Shown here one piece after another: positions 6,675-15,749 of a stretch of DNA of 29,343 nucleotides. The notes beneath the pieces were generated by a model. That model worked only from the letters and a program-made list of their open reading frames with translations, was not told where the DNA came from and ran no database searches. Source of the DNA: DASVRZ01 sp038228695. Lineage in GTDB: Bacteria; Verrucomicrobiota; Verrucomicrobiia; Chthoniobacterales; DASVRZ01. The stretch covers positions 1 through 29,343 of the forward strand of contig JBBRPA010000045.1 in NCBI GenBank assembly GCA_038228695.1, read 5' to 3'. The number at the start of each line of letters is the position of its first letter. The stretch's first letter is position 1. A program made the translations under genes and the position numbers.

Positions 6675-7457
6675 TCATCCCTTTATCGCGCCGAATTCCT
6701 CCAAACGCACGGGGATGCCTTGGGAACGAAGATGCCGTTTGACGTCGGACACGGTGAATTCGCCGAAATGGAAAATGCTCGCGGCGAGCACGGCATCGGC
6801 TTTGCCCTCAGTAAGAACGCGCGAAAGATGCTCCAGTTTTCCGGCGCCGCCGCTGGCGATAACGGGGATGCCGACGTGCTCACTGACCGCGGCGGTGAGC
6901 GCGAGGTCGTAGCCATCCTTGGTTCCGTCGGCGTCCATACTGGTAAGGAGGATTTCCCCGGCTCCCCGTTTTTCCGCTTCGATCGCCCAGGCGATGGCGT
7001 CGAGCGCGGTGGGTTTGCGTCCGCCGTGGGTGTGGACGGTCCAGCCACCAGCGGCATTGCGTCGGGCGTCGATCGCGACAACGACGCACTGCGAACCAAA
7101 GCCTTCGGCGGCGGCGCTGATCAGCGAGGGATTGGCGATCGCTGCGGTGTTCATGCTGACCTTGTCGGCTCCGGCAAGAAGCATGGCGCGGACGTCGGCC
7201 ACGGTGCGGATGCCGCCGCCGACGGTGAGGGGCATGAAACATTGGTCCGCCGTGCGCTCGACCACGTCGATCATGGTGTTGCGGTTGTCGGACGAGGCGG
7301 TGATATCGAGGAAAACGAGTTCGTCGGCACCCTGATCATTATAAGCCAGAGCACATTCGACCGGATCGCCCGCATCACGGAGTTCTAGAAATTGGGTGCC
7401 TTTGACCACGCGACCATTGGTCACATCGAGACAAGGAATGACGCGTTTGGTAAACAT
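6675..7457 (-). CDS. hisF: Imidazole glycerol phosphate synthase cyclase subunit
   Basis: HisF takes ammonia from HisH and converts PRFAR to imidazole glycerol phosphate and AICAR, linking histidine and purine synthesis. The 260-residue (beta-alpha)8 barrel has the catalytic Asp11 in RVIPCLDVTNGRVVKG and Asp130 in VVVAIDARR. The phosphate-binding loops TVGGGIRT (78-85) and IPVIASGGAG are also present. The C-terminal IPVRLEE is typical. No other his gene is in the window, so the gene is separated from a his operon here. It is divergent from the DUF4912 gene. Confidence 0.97.
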   Translation of the reverse strand: MFTKRVIPCLDVTNGRVVKGTQFLELRDAGDPVECALAYNDQGADELVFLDITASSDNRNTMIDVVERTADQCFMPLTVGGGIRTVADVRAMLLAGADKVSMNTAAIANPSLISAAAEGFGSQCVVVAIDARRNAAGGWTVHTHGGRKPTALDAIAWAIEAEKRGAGEILLTSMDADGTKDGYDLALTAAVSEHVGIPVIASGGAGKLEHLSRVLTEGKADAVLAASIFHFGEFTVSDVKRHLRSQGIPVRLEEFGAIKG

Positions 7458-7620
7458 GGTTAAAATTAGACAGTAAAATAGCGAAAAGAACGGAGAGCGA
7501 GGAACTTTTAAAGGAGATTCACAAGAAATTTCATTGCGTAAATGTTTTTATTTTGACACGCTTCGGATTCCTGTCGGAAAGGGCTGGCAGGAAAACGTTG
7601 TCAACGAAAGCAAGGAATCT

Positions 7621-8910
7621 ATGGGAAACGATCCGAAAAATCCAGAGTCAACCGGGGGCGAAATCGCGAATGCGGCTCCCTTCAAAATCACTGCCGAACC
7701 GCAGATTGCGAGCCGGGTGGAAACCCCGTCAACCAGTGAATCGGCCTCGTTGCCGACGAAAAATCCGTCGCCAGCCGCCGTTTCGTCGGTTTACGAAAAT
7801 CTCGGCACTCTGCCAGCGACTTACCAAACGGGTCACGTCTTTCTGGCAGCGCGGGATCCGCATTGGCTCTTCGTTTATTGGGATATCGATCTGGAAGGGT
7901 ATGACCGGAAGATGATGGTGGAGGATGACGTGACGTTTTATTTGAAGGTTTACACCACGAATTCCGAGCTGACCGATCAGATTCGGGTCAATCCGCAGGC
8001 GAAAAGCTGGTATTTTCCGGTCAAGGATGCGGGAGTTTCCTATTACGTGGAACTCGGTTTCAACGACTCGGCTTACAAATGGGCAGTGATCGGGAAATCG
8101 AACGTAGCCTTCGCGCCAAGCGACAGTTTTACCGAGGGGTTGGCCGAGTTTGCTTCGGTGCCGTTTCATCTCAGCTTCGATCGAATGCTGGAAATGGTTC
8201 AGGCCCAGATGGATACGGGCAAATCGCTCGTTGGCTCGCTGGCCAGCCTGCAAGGCGATGCGGCCAAAAATCTCCGCGAAATCGCCAATTCATGGACCGA
8301 TGAGCAGCGCAAGTTGCTGGAAACACTGGTGGGCGAGGACTTGGTCGCGCAGATCAGCCTGGGCTCCGGCGAGGTCGATCAAATTTTCCGGAAACGACTC
8401 AGCGAGGCGCTTTCGCATTCGCTTATGTCGCCCACGAGCAGCGAGATTTTCTTTCTGCAAAACTTGGCGGGGTCGGCATTTTCGGAGAGCAGCCTGTTCA
8501 GCGGAGTCGGCGCCGGTTGGTCCGCGGAGACGAGTTGGACCAGCGCGGTCGGCGGCGAGACAAGCTGGTCAGCGGCCCTTGGTTCGAGTTGGAGTGCGCA
8601 GCCGTTCGGCGTGGCCAACCGCGAGTTTTTCATGCATGTCAACGCCGAGGTCATTTTCTACGGCGGCACGCATCCCGACGCAACCGTTTGGATCGATGGC
8701 CAGCAGATCAATCTCGCGGCGGACGGCAGTTTCCGGTATCACTTTAAATTGCCGGACGGGGAATTCGAAATCCCGATCGTCGCCGAATCACCGGATGGTG
8801 TGGAGATTCGCTCCGCCAAATTGGTCTTCAAACGCGGCACCACGCGGAGCGGCGAAGTGGGTCACACGGATCAACCGGGATATTTAAATGCCCCGATGGG
8901 CTCGCGCTAA
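7621..8910 (+). CDS. DUF4912-domain protein with C-terminal beta-rich domain
   Basis: The predicted protein has 429 residues. The first ~55 are disordered and Ser/Pro-rich. Residues about 60-200 match the DUF4912 pattern, with the core ARDPHWLFVYWDID (77-90) and a later YYVELGF strand. The middle carries long helices, then a Trp/Ser-rich patch (GWSAETSWTSAV, TSWSAALGSSWSAQ). The last ~95 residues (VNAEVIFYGGTHPDATVWIDGQ, then DGSFRYHFKLPDGEFEIPIVA) look like an Ig-like or bacterial beta-sandwich domain. DUF4912 genes often lie near glycogen or alpha-glucan enzymes in other genomes, which is not seen here. The ATG at 7621 with AAGGA 4 bases upstream was preferred over an in-frame TTG at 7534. 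The function is unknown. Confidence 0.8.
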   Translation: MGNDPKNPESTGGEIANAAPFKITAEPQIASRVETPSTSESASLPTKNPSPAAVSSVYENLGTLPATYQTGHVFLAARDPHWLFVYWDIDLEGYDRKMMVEDDVTFYLKVYTTNSELTDQIRVNPQAKSWYFPVKDAGVSYYVELGFNDSAYKWAVIGKSNVAFAPSDSFTEGLAEFASVPFHLSFDRMLEMVQAQMDTGKSLVGSLASLQGDAAKNLREIANSWTDEQRKLLETLVGEDLVAQISLGSGEVDQIFRKRLSEALSHSLMSPTSSEIFFLQNLAGSAFSESSLFSGVGAGWSAETSWTSAVGGETSWSAALGSSWSAQPFGVANREFFMHVNAEVIFYGGTHPDATVWIDGQQINLAADGSFRYHFKLPDGEFEIPIVAESPDGVEIRSAKLVFKRGTTRSGEVGHTDQPGYLNAPMGSR

Positions 8911-8995
8911 ATCTGTCGGCTGGTCTGCGAACGAAAAGCGGGGCTCGGCGGGTGTGTTTTTCCCGTGCGCCAACGCACTCTTTTCTGCCAGAGAT

Positions 8996-9036
8996 TTGCA
9001 GTCCACTGGCAACCCTGATATGATGATAATCAGTGG
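8996..9036 (+). promoter_or_regulatory. Sigma70-type promoter of clpC with inverted repeat
   Basis: TTGCAG (8996-9001) and TATGAT (9019-9024) are separated by exactly 17 bases, about 45 bases before the clpC start. CCACTG (9003-9008) and CAGTGG (9031-9036) form an inverted repeat that brackets the -10 box and could be an operator. No CIRCE or CtsR-type site was seen. Confidence 0.6.
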
Positions 9037-9067
9037 CCGGGTTTAACCGTGCTTCCAGACCCAACTA

Positions 9068-11557
9068 ATGATGAATAATTTTACTCCTCGTGCGCAACAG
9101 GTCCTGGCTTTAGCTCGTAAAGAAGCGGATCGTTTCAATCACAACTATGTGGGGACCGAGCATTTGCTCCTCGGCCTGATCAAGCTCGGGCAAGGGGTCG
9201 CGGTCAACGTCCTGCAAAAAATGGGGCTCGACCTCGAAACCGTGCGGATGGAGGTCGAGAAACAAGTCGGCTCCGGTCCGGAAACGAAAATGGTCGGGAA
9301 CATTCCCTACACGCCGCGGGTGAAGAAGGTGCTCGCGTTGGCCGGTAAAGAAGCGAAGACGCTGAACCACAGTTACGTCGGCACGGAGCATATTTTGTTA
9401 GGACTGCTCCGCGAAGGCGAGGGGGTTGCCGCCCGGGTTCTGAAGACTTTGGAGATCGATATCGAGCGCACGCGCGGCGAGATCATGAAGGAACTCGATC
9501 CTAACTACACTCCGCCGGAAGGGGAGTCCGACATTCCCCAAGAGAGCGGCGGCGGATCGGGCAAACAGAAAGACGTAAAAACCCCGGCGCTCCGGGCGTT
9601 CGGTCGCGACCTCACCGAGATCGCCAAAAAAGGCGAGTTGGATCCGGTCATCGGTCGCAAAAACGAAATCGAGCGAGTCATTCAAATCCTTTGCCGCCGG
9701 ACGAAAAACAATCCCGTCCTGCTCGGTGAAGCGGGCGTGGGCAAAACGGCGATCGCCGAGGGACTCGCGCAGGAAATTGCCAGCGGCAATGTGCCAGAAC
9801 TGCTTCGCGACAAAAAGGTCATTACACTCGATCTCGCGTTGATGGTGGCAGGCACGAAATATCGCGGCCAATTCGAAGAGCGCATCAAGGCCGTCATGGA
9901 CGAAATTCGCCGCACGAAAAACGTCCTCCTTTTCATTGATGAGTTGCACACGATCGTCGGGGCTGGCTCTGCCGAGGGCGCGATGGACGCATCGAACATC
10001 ATCAAACCGGCGCTCAGCCGTGGTGAGTTGCAGTGCATCGGCGCAACGACACTGACCGAGTATCGCAAATACATCGAGAAAGACGCCGCGCTGGAGCGCC
10101 GTTTCCAGACGGTGAAAGTCGAGGCACCGAGCGTCGAAGAGACCATCGAGATTTTGAAAGGTTTGCGGCCAAAATACGAGGCGCACCACAAGGCGAAGCT
10201 CACGGATGAGGCGCTCGAGTTTGCCGCGAAGCTTTCTGACCGCTATCTGACTAACCGCTTCCTGCCCGACAAAGCGATCGATGTGATGGATGAAGCCGGC
10301 GCCCGCGCCCGGATCAACTCCATGACCCGTCCGCCGAACGTGAAGGACATCGAAGCCGAGATCGAAACGATCAAAGGCGAAAAAGAAGGCGCGATCAAAG
10401 CGCAGGATTTCGAGAAAGCCGCCGCCCTCCGTGATACCGAGAAGCAGGCCAAGGAAAAACTCGAAGCCATCCTGACCCAATGGCGCGAACAGCGCGAGGA
10501 GAAGGAAGTCCTCGTGACCGAAGACGACATGATGCACATCGTTTCCAAGTGGACCGGCGTGCCGCTCAATCGCATGGAGCAGAAGGAAATGACCAAGCTG
10601 CTGAGCATGGAAAACGACCTCAAAGGATCTGTCATCGGGCAGGATGAAGCGGTCGTTGCGGTTAGCAAAGCGCTCCGTCGTAGTCGTGCTGATTTAAAGG
10701 ATCCGAAACGCCCGATCGGCTCGTTCATTTTCCTCGGCCCAACTGGCGTCGGAAAAACTTTCCTCGCCCGCACGCTGGCCGAATTCATGTTCGGCGATTC
10801 TGACGCGATCATCCAGATCGACATGTCGGAATACATGGAAAAATTCACGGCCTCGCGCCTGATCGGTTCGCCTCCCGGCTACGTCGGATACGAGGAAGGC
10901 GGTCAGCTTTCCGAGGCCGTCCGCCGTCGTCCTTACAGCGTCGTTCTGTTCGACGAGGTTGAAAAAGCGCACCCCGACGTGATGAATCTCATGCTCCAGA
11001 TTTTGGAGGAAGGAAAAATCACCGACTCGCTCGGGCGCAAGATCGATTTCCGGAACACGATCATCATCATGACTTCGAATGTTGGCGCCGAGACTATCAA
11101 ACGCCAGACCACGATGGGTTTCGGAGCGCCGCGCAACGAGCAGAACTACGATCTCATGCGGGAGAAAATCCTTGAAGAGGCCAAACGGGTCTTCAAGCCC
11201 GAATTCATCAACCGCCTCGATGACCTGATCGTTTTCCACACCCTCGAGAGAACCGATCTGGTCAAGATCGTAGATCTCGAGGTCGCCAAAACCGTCAAGC
11301 GCCTTAAATACAAGGAAATCCACATTACGCTCGATCCGAGCGCGGTCGAATTTCTCATCGAGAAAGGCTACGATCCGGCTTACGGAGCACGTCCAATGCG
11401 GCGCGCGGTCGAGCGTTACCTCGAAGATCCGCTCGCGGAGGAATTGCTTAAAGGCAACGTCAAGCAAGGCGACACGCTCATTGCGAAAAAAGGCCCTCGC
11501 GAAATCGAGTTCGTGGTTCAGGAACCGGAAGCCCCGCAACCAGCGGCGACGACCTGA
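9068..11557 (+). CDS. clpC: ClpC-type AAA+ unfoldase of the Clp protease
   Basis: This 829-residue Hsp100 ATPase unfolds proteins and feeds them to ClpP in the cytoplasm. Two Clp-N repeats occupy residues 1-145 (note the paired YVGTEHLLLG and YVGTEHILLG). The D1 AAA domain has Walker A GEAGVGKT at 220-227 and Walker B LLFIDE at 287-292. A UVR-like middle segment lies around 437-467 and marks ClpC rather than ClpA or ClpB. D2 has Walker A GPTGVGKT at 557-564 and Walker B VVLFDE at 625-630. The ClpP-docking tripeptide is MGF at 683-685. Start is the ATG at 9068 or 9071. clpP and the mcsAB/ctsR genes that accompany clpC in Firmicutes are absent here. Confidence 0.97.
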   Translation: MMNNFTPRAQQVLALARKEADRFNHNYVGTEHLLLGLIKLGQGVAVNVLQKMGLDLETVRMEVEKQVGSGPETKMVGNIPYTPRVKKVLALAGKEAKTLNHSYVGTEHILLGLLREGEGVAARVLKTLEIDIERTRGEIMKELDPNYTPPEGESDIPQESGGGSGKQKDVKTPALRAFGRDLTEIAKKGELDPVIGRKNEIERVIQILCRRTKNNPVLLGEAGVGKTAIAEGLAQEIASGNVPELLRDKKVITLDLALMVAGTKYRGQFEERIKAVMDEIRRTKNVLLFIDELHTIVGAGSAEGAMDASNIIKPALSRGELQCIGATTLTEYRKYIEKDAALERRFQTVKVEAPSVEETIEILKGLRPKYEAHHKAKLTDEALEFAAKLSDRYLTNRFLPDKAIDVMDEAGARARINSMTRPPNVKDIEAEIETIKGEKEGAIKAQDFEKAAALRDTEKQAKEKLEAILTQWREQREEKEVLVTEDDMMHIVSKWTGVPLNRMEQKEMTKLLSMENDLKGSVIGQDEAVVAVSKALRRSRADLKDPKRPIGSFIFLGPTGVGKTFLARTLAEFMFGDSDAIIQIDMSEYMEKFTASRLIGSPPGYVGYEEGGQLSEAVRRRPYSVVLFDEVEKAHPDVMNLMLQILEEGKITDSLGRKIDFRNTIIIMTSNVGAETIKRQTTMGFGAPRNEQNYDLMREKILEEAKRVFKPEFINRLDDLIVFHTLERTDLVKIVDLEVAKTVKRLKYKEIHITLDPSAVEFLIEKGYDPAYGARPMRRAVERYLEDPLAEELLKGNVKQGDTLIAKKGPREIEFVVQEPEAPQPAATT

Positions 11558-11576
11558 TCCGGTCCTATTTTACGAG

Positions 11577-11611
11577 AAGGGCATGGCACAAAAAGCCGTG
11601 CCCTTTTTGTT
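11577..11611. terminator. Rho-independent terminator after clpC
   Basis: AAGGGCATGGC (11577-11587) pairs with GCCGTGCCCTT (11594-11604) with one G-U wobble, and a T run follows. It lies between the convergent clpC and glycosyltransferase genes and can serve clpC; the A-rich left side is weaker for the opposite strand. Confidence 0.85.
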
Positions 11612-11624
11612 TGCCGGCAGATCG

Positions 11625-12299
11625 TTACTTTTTCCGGTAGCGATTCATCAACTGGAAAAACCGGATCGTGTCGCGCACCGGATGAATCTTACTTTTTTCA
11701 TCCCCGTAAATCGTTTTCACCGGCACCGATCCGATCTTCAAACCGTGACGCGCAATCAATAATAGCGTCTCCGTTTCGTAATCGAACCGATCCGTTTCGC
11801 AAAGCAGATGAGCGAGCGTGTCGCGCCGATACATCCGAAATCCGCACTGACTGTCGGGAATAACCTGACCGCAAGCCCGACTGATCCGCCAGGACATAAA
11901 TTTGTTCGTGAGCTTTCGGACCAACGGCATCGTTGTGAGGTCGCCCATTCGGTTTCCGCAAAAAACCGCCACCTCCGGGTCACGGGTTGCCGCGATGAAA
12001 TGCGGAATATCATCCGGATCGTGCTGGCCGTCCGAATCCATCACGAGGAAATAGTCCACCTCGCGCGATTCGAGCGTGCGCAAACCGGTTTTTAAAGACG
12101 CGCCTTTGCCCTGATTTTTTTCATGCACGATCACCTCTGCGCCGGCCTCCCGCGCGCGCTCCGCCGTGGCATCGGGCGATCCGTCGTCCACCATGAGGAC
12201 GAGATCGAGATATTTTCGGACGCCCGCGACGACTTTTCCAATCGCCGCCTCCTCGCGATAACCAGGAATGAGAACCCCAATCTTCAGCGTCGGGTTCAC
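11625..12299 (-). CDS. Family 2 glycosyltransferase (DPM1/DPG synthase-like)
   Basis: This 224-residue GT-A glycosyltransferase has VLIPGYREE at the N-terminus, the nucleotide-sugar-binding DDGS at 38-41 and the metal-binding DSDGQHDP at 88-95. These mark the group that transfers sugars from UDP or GDP donors to polyprenyl phosphate. No C-terminal membrane helices are present, so it is the short soluble form. The DSQCGFRMY block and the ETETLLLIARHG block are characteristic of this group. Its ATG overlaps the lipA stop codon by 4 bases, so it is translationally coupled to lipA. The sugar and acceptor are not known. Confidence 0.88.
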   Translation of the reverse strand: MNPTLKIGVLIPGYREEAAIGKVVAGVRKYLDLVLMVDDGSPDATAERAREAGAEVIVHEKNQGKGASLKTGLRTLESREVDYFLVMDSDGQHDPDDIPHFIAATRDPEVAVFCGNRMGDLTTMPLVRKLTNKFMSWRISRACGQVIPDSQCGFRMYRRDTLAHLLCETDRFDYETETLLLIARHGLKIGSVPVKTIYGDEKSKIHPVRDTIRFFQLMNRYRKK

Positions 12300-13204
12300 G
12301 ACGCTTTCGCCGAAGCGGCGAGCTTGGAGATATCCACTTCGCCCGCGTGGTAGGAACTGCGCACCAACGGACCACTGGCCACAAACTCAAATCCCTTTTT
12401 GCGGGCGATCTCGCCGTAAACGTCGAACATTTCCGGCGTGATATATTCGACCACCGGCAAATGATTCGGCGTCGGGCGGAGATACTGGCCGAGCGTGAGC
12501 ACCTGCACGTTGGCTTCGCGCAAATCATCCATCGCCTCGAACAACTCGTTCTCCTTTTCGCCTAGGCCGAGCATGATCCCGCTCTTCGTCACTGTCGTCG
12601 GTGACCATTCTTTGACCTTGCGCAAAACGTCGAGCGAAAGGCGATATTTGGCCCGGGAACGCACCAACGGCGAGAGGCGTTCGACCGTTTCCAAATTGTG
12701 GTTGAAGACCTGCGGTGCCGCATCGAGCACCATGCGAATCGACGCTTCGTTACCGTTGAAATCCGGGGTTAGCACCTCGATGACGAGATTCGGATCGGTT
12801 GCCCGCACCGCCTGGATCGTCTTCGAAAAATGCGCCGCGCCACCATCAGCTAGATCGTCCCGCGCCACCGCCGTAATCACGACATGCTTCAAATCCATCC
12901 GACTAACGGCCTCGGCCACCCGTTGCGGTTCGTCCGCCTCGAGAGCGAGCGGTTTGGCCGTGCTCACCGCACAAAATCCGCAGGCCCGCGTGCAACGTTC
13001 CCCAGCGATCATGAAAGTCGCCGTGCCTTGGCTCCAGCATTCCCAACGATTCGGGCATTGCGCCTCCTCGCACACCGTGACCAATTTCAAATCGGACATC
13101 AGCGCCTTCGTTGAAAAAAACTTCGGATTCGAGGGGAGCCGCACTTTGATCCACTCAGGTTTGCGAGCCTGATGCAGTGCGGGATCAATTTTCGGTGTCG
13201 CCAT
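12296..13204 (-). CDS. lipA: Lipoyl synthase
   Basis: This radical SAM enzyme inserts two sulfurs into octanoyl groups on lipoyl domains. The 302-residue protein carries the auxiliary-cluster cysteines C45, C50 and C56 (CEEAQCPNRWEC) and the radical SAM cluster C71-x3-C75-x2-C78 (CTRACGFC). It also has the conserved C-terminal RSSYHA, whose serine ligates the auxiliary cluster. The ATG at 13204 gives the usual N-terminus and length. A longer frame back to 13396 would overlap the divergent photolyase gene and has no family match. lipB is not in the window. The downstream glycosyltransferase overlaps it by 4 bases. Confidence 0.96.
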   Translation of the reverse strand: MATPKIDPALHQARKPEWIKVRLPSNPKFFSTKALMSDLKLVTVCEEAQCPNRWECWSQGTATFMIAGERCTRACGFCAVSTAKPLALEADEPQRVAEAVSRMDLKHVVITAVARDDLADGGAAHFSKTIQAVRATDPNLVIEVLTPDFNGNEASIRMVLDAAPQVFNHNLETVERLSPLVRSRAKYRLSLDVLRKVKEWSPTTVTKSGIMLGLGEKENELFEAMDDLREANVQVLTLGQYLRPTPNHLPVVEYITPEMFDVYGEIARKKGFEFVASGPLVRSSYHAGEVDISKLAASAKAS

Positions 13205-13304
13205 GAGGCTGGCACAGTAAGGAAAGCCTGGGCCTAAATCAACCCCCGATGCGCGCGCGGATTTTTCCAGTTCCACCGCCTGCGTTGAGACGTATTCTTT
13301 TGGC

Positions 13305-14825
13305 ATGAAGACGCTTTGGATCCTTCCCGACCAGCTCTCGCCGACCAACGCCGCCCTAGCCCTCGGCGTCCGTCGGTCGGACCGCGTTCTCCTCATCGAA
13401 TCCCGCAGCCAGGGTCATTTCCTGCGCTACCATAAAAAACGGTTAACACTCGTCTTTGCGGCGATGCGGCATTTCGCCGAAACGCTCCGGCAAGAGGGCT
13501 GGCAAGTCGATTATTACCCATTCGAGGACACGCCCGATTATGCGGCCGGTCTAAAAAACCACCTCGCGCAATTCCCCGGCACCCGCATTTTTCTGGCCGA
13601 ACCCAACGATTGGCCGACCACCGAGGTCGTTCGCAAACTGAGTAGCAAATTCCCTCTGGAAGCCGTCCCGACCGTCCAGTTTCTGCTCCCGCGCGCCGAT
13701 TTTGCTCAGTGGGCCTCCGGCAAAAAACATCTCGTGATGGAAAATCATTACCGCCGAATGCGCGAAAGGACCGGTTACCTGATGCGCGACGGGCAACCGG
13801 AAGGCGGCCAGTGGAATCTCGACCACGAAAATCGAAAAACCTTTCGCGACTGGACCAAAGATGGACGCCCCGCGCCTCCTCCTCGCCAGGTTTTTCCGCC
13901 AGACGCCCTCACCCGCGAGGTCATGACGGCGGTCGTGCAGGAGTTCTCCGATCACCCGGGCGCAACCGATGGGTTCGATTACCCGGTGACGCGGGCCGAT
14001 GCGCTCGCGGCCTTGGACGATTTCGTCACTTATCGACTCGGACGTTTTGGCGACTACGAAGATCTCATCGTCGAGGGGCAGCCGTCGTTTTTTCACAGTG
14101 TGCTGACCCCGCCGCTTAACCTTGGATTGATCACGCCGGCGGAGTGTGTCGAAACCTCCATCGCCGCCTACCGAAGCGGAAAAGTGCCGCTCAATTCCGT
14201 GGAGGGATTTGTTCGACAGATCATCGGTTGGCGTGAATTCATCAACGGCGTTTACTGGCAACGCATGCCGGACTATCTCGAGGTGAACGAGCTGGGCGCA
14301 ACCCGCCAGTTGCCGGATTTTTTCTACACCGGAAAAACTGACTTGCGCTGCCTCAGCGAAACCATTCGCCAGGTGCTCGACACCGGTTACAACCATCACA
14401 TCCAACGATTGATGGTGCTCGGAAATTTCCTTCTTCTCACCGGCATTCGACCTAGCGAGGCGCTGCGCTGGTTCCTCGAGATGTATGTGGACGCATGGGA
14501 CTGGGTCATGGCGGCCAATGTGCTTGGGATGGTGCTGCACGCCGACGGCGGTTACATGGCGACAAAGCCCTACGCGGCCGGCTCGGGCTACATCTCAAAA
14601 ATGAGCAATCATTGCGAAAACTGCCGCTACAAACCATCCGTCAAAACCGGCCCCGAAGCTTGCCCCTTCAACTACCTTTACTGGAACTTCTTCGATCGCC
14701 ACGAGGCGCGGTTTGAAAAAAATCCCCGGGTCGCCATGCCGATCCGAACGTGGCAAAAAAAGAGCCCAACCGAGCAAAAAGCTGTGCGCGAGTCTGCGGA
14801 AACGTTTTTAAACTCGCTCGGGTAG
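13305..14825 (+). CDS. Cryptochrome/photolyase family protein with [4Fe-4S] cluster (PhrB/FeS-BCP type)
   Basis: This 506-residue protein matches the bacterial (6-4) photolyase / FeS-BCP group ('deoxyribodipyrimidine photolyase-related protein'). In this group FAD uses light to repair DNA lesions, and a 6,7-dimethyl-8-ribityllumazine acts as antenna. Four cysteines, C349, C437, C440 and C453, match the spacing of the [4Fe-4S] ligands. The GYNHHIQRLMVLGNF block at 361-375 contains the conserved His pair at the lesion site. The N-terminus MKTLWILPDQLS is typical. The gene is divergent from lipA with a 100-base gap. The length is normal and all four cysteines are present, so it should be active. 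Confidence 0.92.
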   Translation: MKTLWILPDQLSPTNAALALGVRRSDRVLLIESRSQGHFLRYHKKRLTLVFAAMRHFAETLRQEGWQVDYYPFEDTPDYAAGLKNHLAQFPGTRIFLAEPNDWPTTEVVRKLSSKFPLEAVPTVQFLLPRADFAQWASGKKHLVMENHYRRMRERTGYLMRDGQPEGGQWNLDHENRKTFRDWTKDGRPAPPPRQVFPPDALTREVMTAVVQEFSDHPGATDGFDYPVTRADALAALDDFVTYRLGRFGDYEDLIVEGQPSFFHSVLTPPLNLGLITPAECVETSIAAYRSGKVPLNSVEGFVRQIIGWREFINGVYWQRMPDYLEVNELGATRQLPDFFYTGKTDLRCLSETIRQVLDTGYNHHIQRLMVLGNFLLLTGIRPSEALRWFLEMYVDAWDWVMAANVLGMVLHADGGYMATKPYAAGSGYISKMSNHCENCRYKPSVKTGPEACPFNYLYWNFFDRHEARFEKNPRVAMPIRTWQKKSPTEQKAVRESAETFLNSLG

Positions 14826-14829
14826 GTGC

Positions 14830-14868
14830 AAAAAAAGCGGGCGAACCTTTCGATTCGCCCGTTTTTTT
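14830..14868. terminator. Bidirectional rho-independent terminator
   Basis: CGGGCGAA (14838-14845) pairs with TTCGCCCG (14854-14861) around an 8-base loop. An A run (14830-14836) lies on the left and a T run (14862-14868) on the right, so it can terminate both the photolyase gene and the convergent sigma factor gene. Confidence 0.92.
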
Positions 14869-14891
14869 AAAAGTCGTTGAATTGCGTCTGA

Positions 14892-15749
14892 CTAATCGAC
14901 GCCGATTTCCTGAAGGGCCTCGATCGGCTTTTCCTTTTTGCCAAGTGCCCGACGCAGCTTGGACAATGCGATGTTCTGCAACTGGCGGATGCGCTCGCGG
15001 GTGACGCCAAATTTCTTGCCGACCTCCTCGAGGGTTTTCGGTTTGCCACCGTCGAGACCGAACCGGGAAAAGATGATTTTCTTCTCGCGTTCGTCGAGGA
15101 CATCGAGCAAATCACCGACTTCATCGCGCAAATTTTTGTCGCGCAACAATTCGAACGGCGTCTGCGCATCTTCGTCGCCAACGATCTCGCCAAACTCGGT
15201 CGAATCGTCGTCACTAATCGGCGCGTCCAGTGAAGCCGGACGAATCGAAACAGTTTTCAACTGCGAAACTTTGCCGCTGGCGATGCCAATTTCCTCGGCG
15301 AGCTCGTCATCGGTCGGTTCGCGACCCAGTTCCTCGCTCATTTGCAGGGAAACCCGGCGCATTTTGGAGATTTTATCGACCAAGTGAACCGGCAAACGAA
15401 TCGTTTTGCTCTGGTTGGCCAACGCGCGCTTGATCGATTGCTTGATCCACCAAGCCGCGTAGGTGCTCAGTTTGCCGCCCTTGGCGGGGTCGAAACGCTC
15501 GACCGCTTTCATCAGGCCGATATTTCCCTCCGAGATTAAATCAAGCAACGGCAAGCCGAGATTGGCGTAATCGTGGGCAATTTTAACCACCAAACGCAAG
15601 TTGGATCGGATCATCAAAGAGCGCGCTTCTTTGTCGCCTTTCTTGATCTTTGCAGCGAGTTCGATTTCCTGCAGCGGCGTCAAAAGGGCAATCTGCCCGA
15701 TCTCGCGCAGGTAAATCTTGATTCCGGAATCTGTATCTTCAGCAGCCAT
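14892..15749 (-). CDS. Sigma-70 family RNA polymerase sigma factor (group 1/2, RpoD/SigA-like)
   Basis: This 285-residue sigma factor has region 1.2 at the N-terminus (DSGIKIYLREIGQIALLTP), then region 2 at about 40-118. The core-binding and melting segment reads LISEGNIGLMKAVERFDP and STYAAWWIKQSIKRAL. Region 3 follows from about 120, and region 4 carries the helix-turn-helix VTRERIRQLQNIALSKLRR near 249-267. Region 1.1 is missing and the length is well below a typical RpoD. It may be a group 2 sigma or the compact principal sigma of this lineage. The closeness of 2.4 and 4.2 to SigA suggests recognition of ordinary -35/-10 promoters, as seen before clpC. Confidence 0.9.
   Translation of the reverse strand: MAAEDTDSGIKIYLREIGQIALLTPLQEIELAAKIKKGDKEARSLMIRSNLRLVVKIAHDYANLGLPLLDLISEGNIGLMKAVERFDPAKGGKLSTYAAWWIKQSIKRALANQSKTIRLPVHLVDKISKMRRVSLQMSEELGREPTDDELAEEIGIASGKVSQLKTVSIRPASLDAPISDDDSTEFGEIVGDEDAQTPFELLRDKNLRDEVGDLLDVLDEREKKIIFSRFGLDGGKPKTLEEVGKKFGVTRERIRQLQNIALSKLRRALGKKEKPIEALQEIGVD

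Noticed and set aside
7553..7558. TTGACA as the DUF4912 gene promoter
   Set aside because: No acceptable -10 box lies 16-18 bases downstream.
9398..10537. Long open frame antisense to clpC
   Set aside because: It is fully inside clpC, has no recognisable domain, and its composition mirrors the codon bias of the real gene.
13205..13396. N-terminal extension of lipA
   Set aside because: It overlaps the divergent photolyase gene and adds 64 residues with no family match; the ATG at 13204 gives the normal length.
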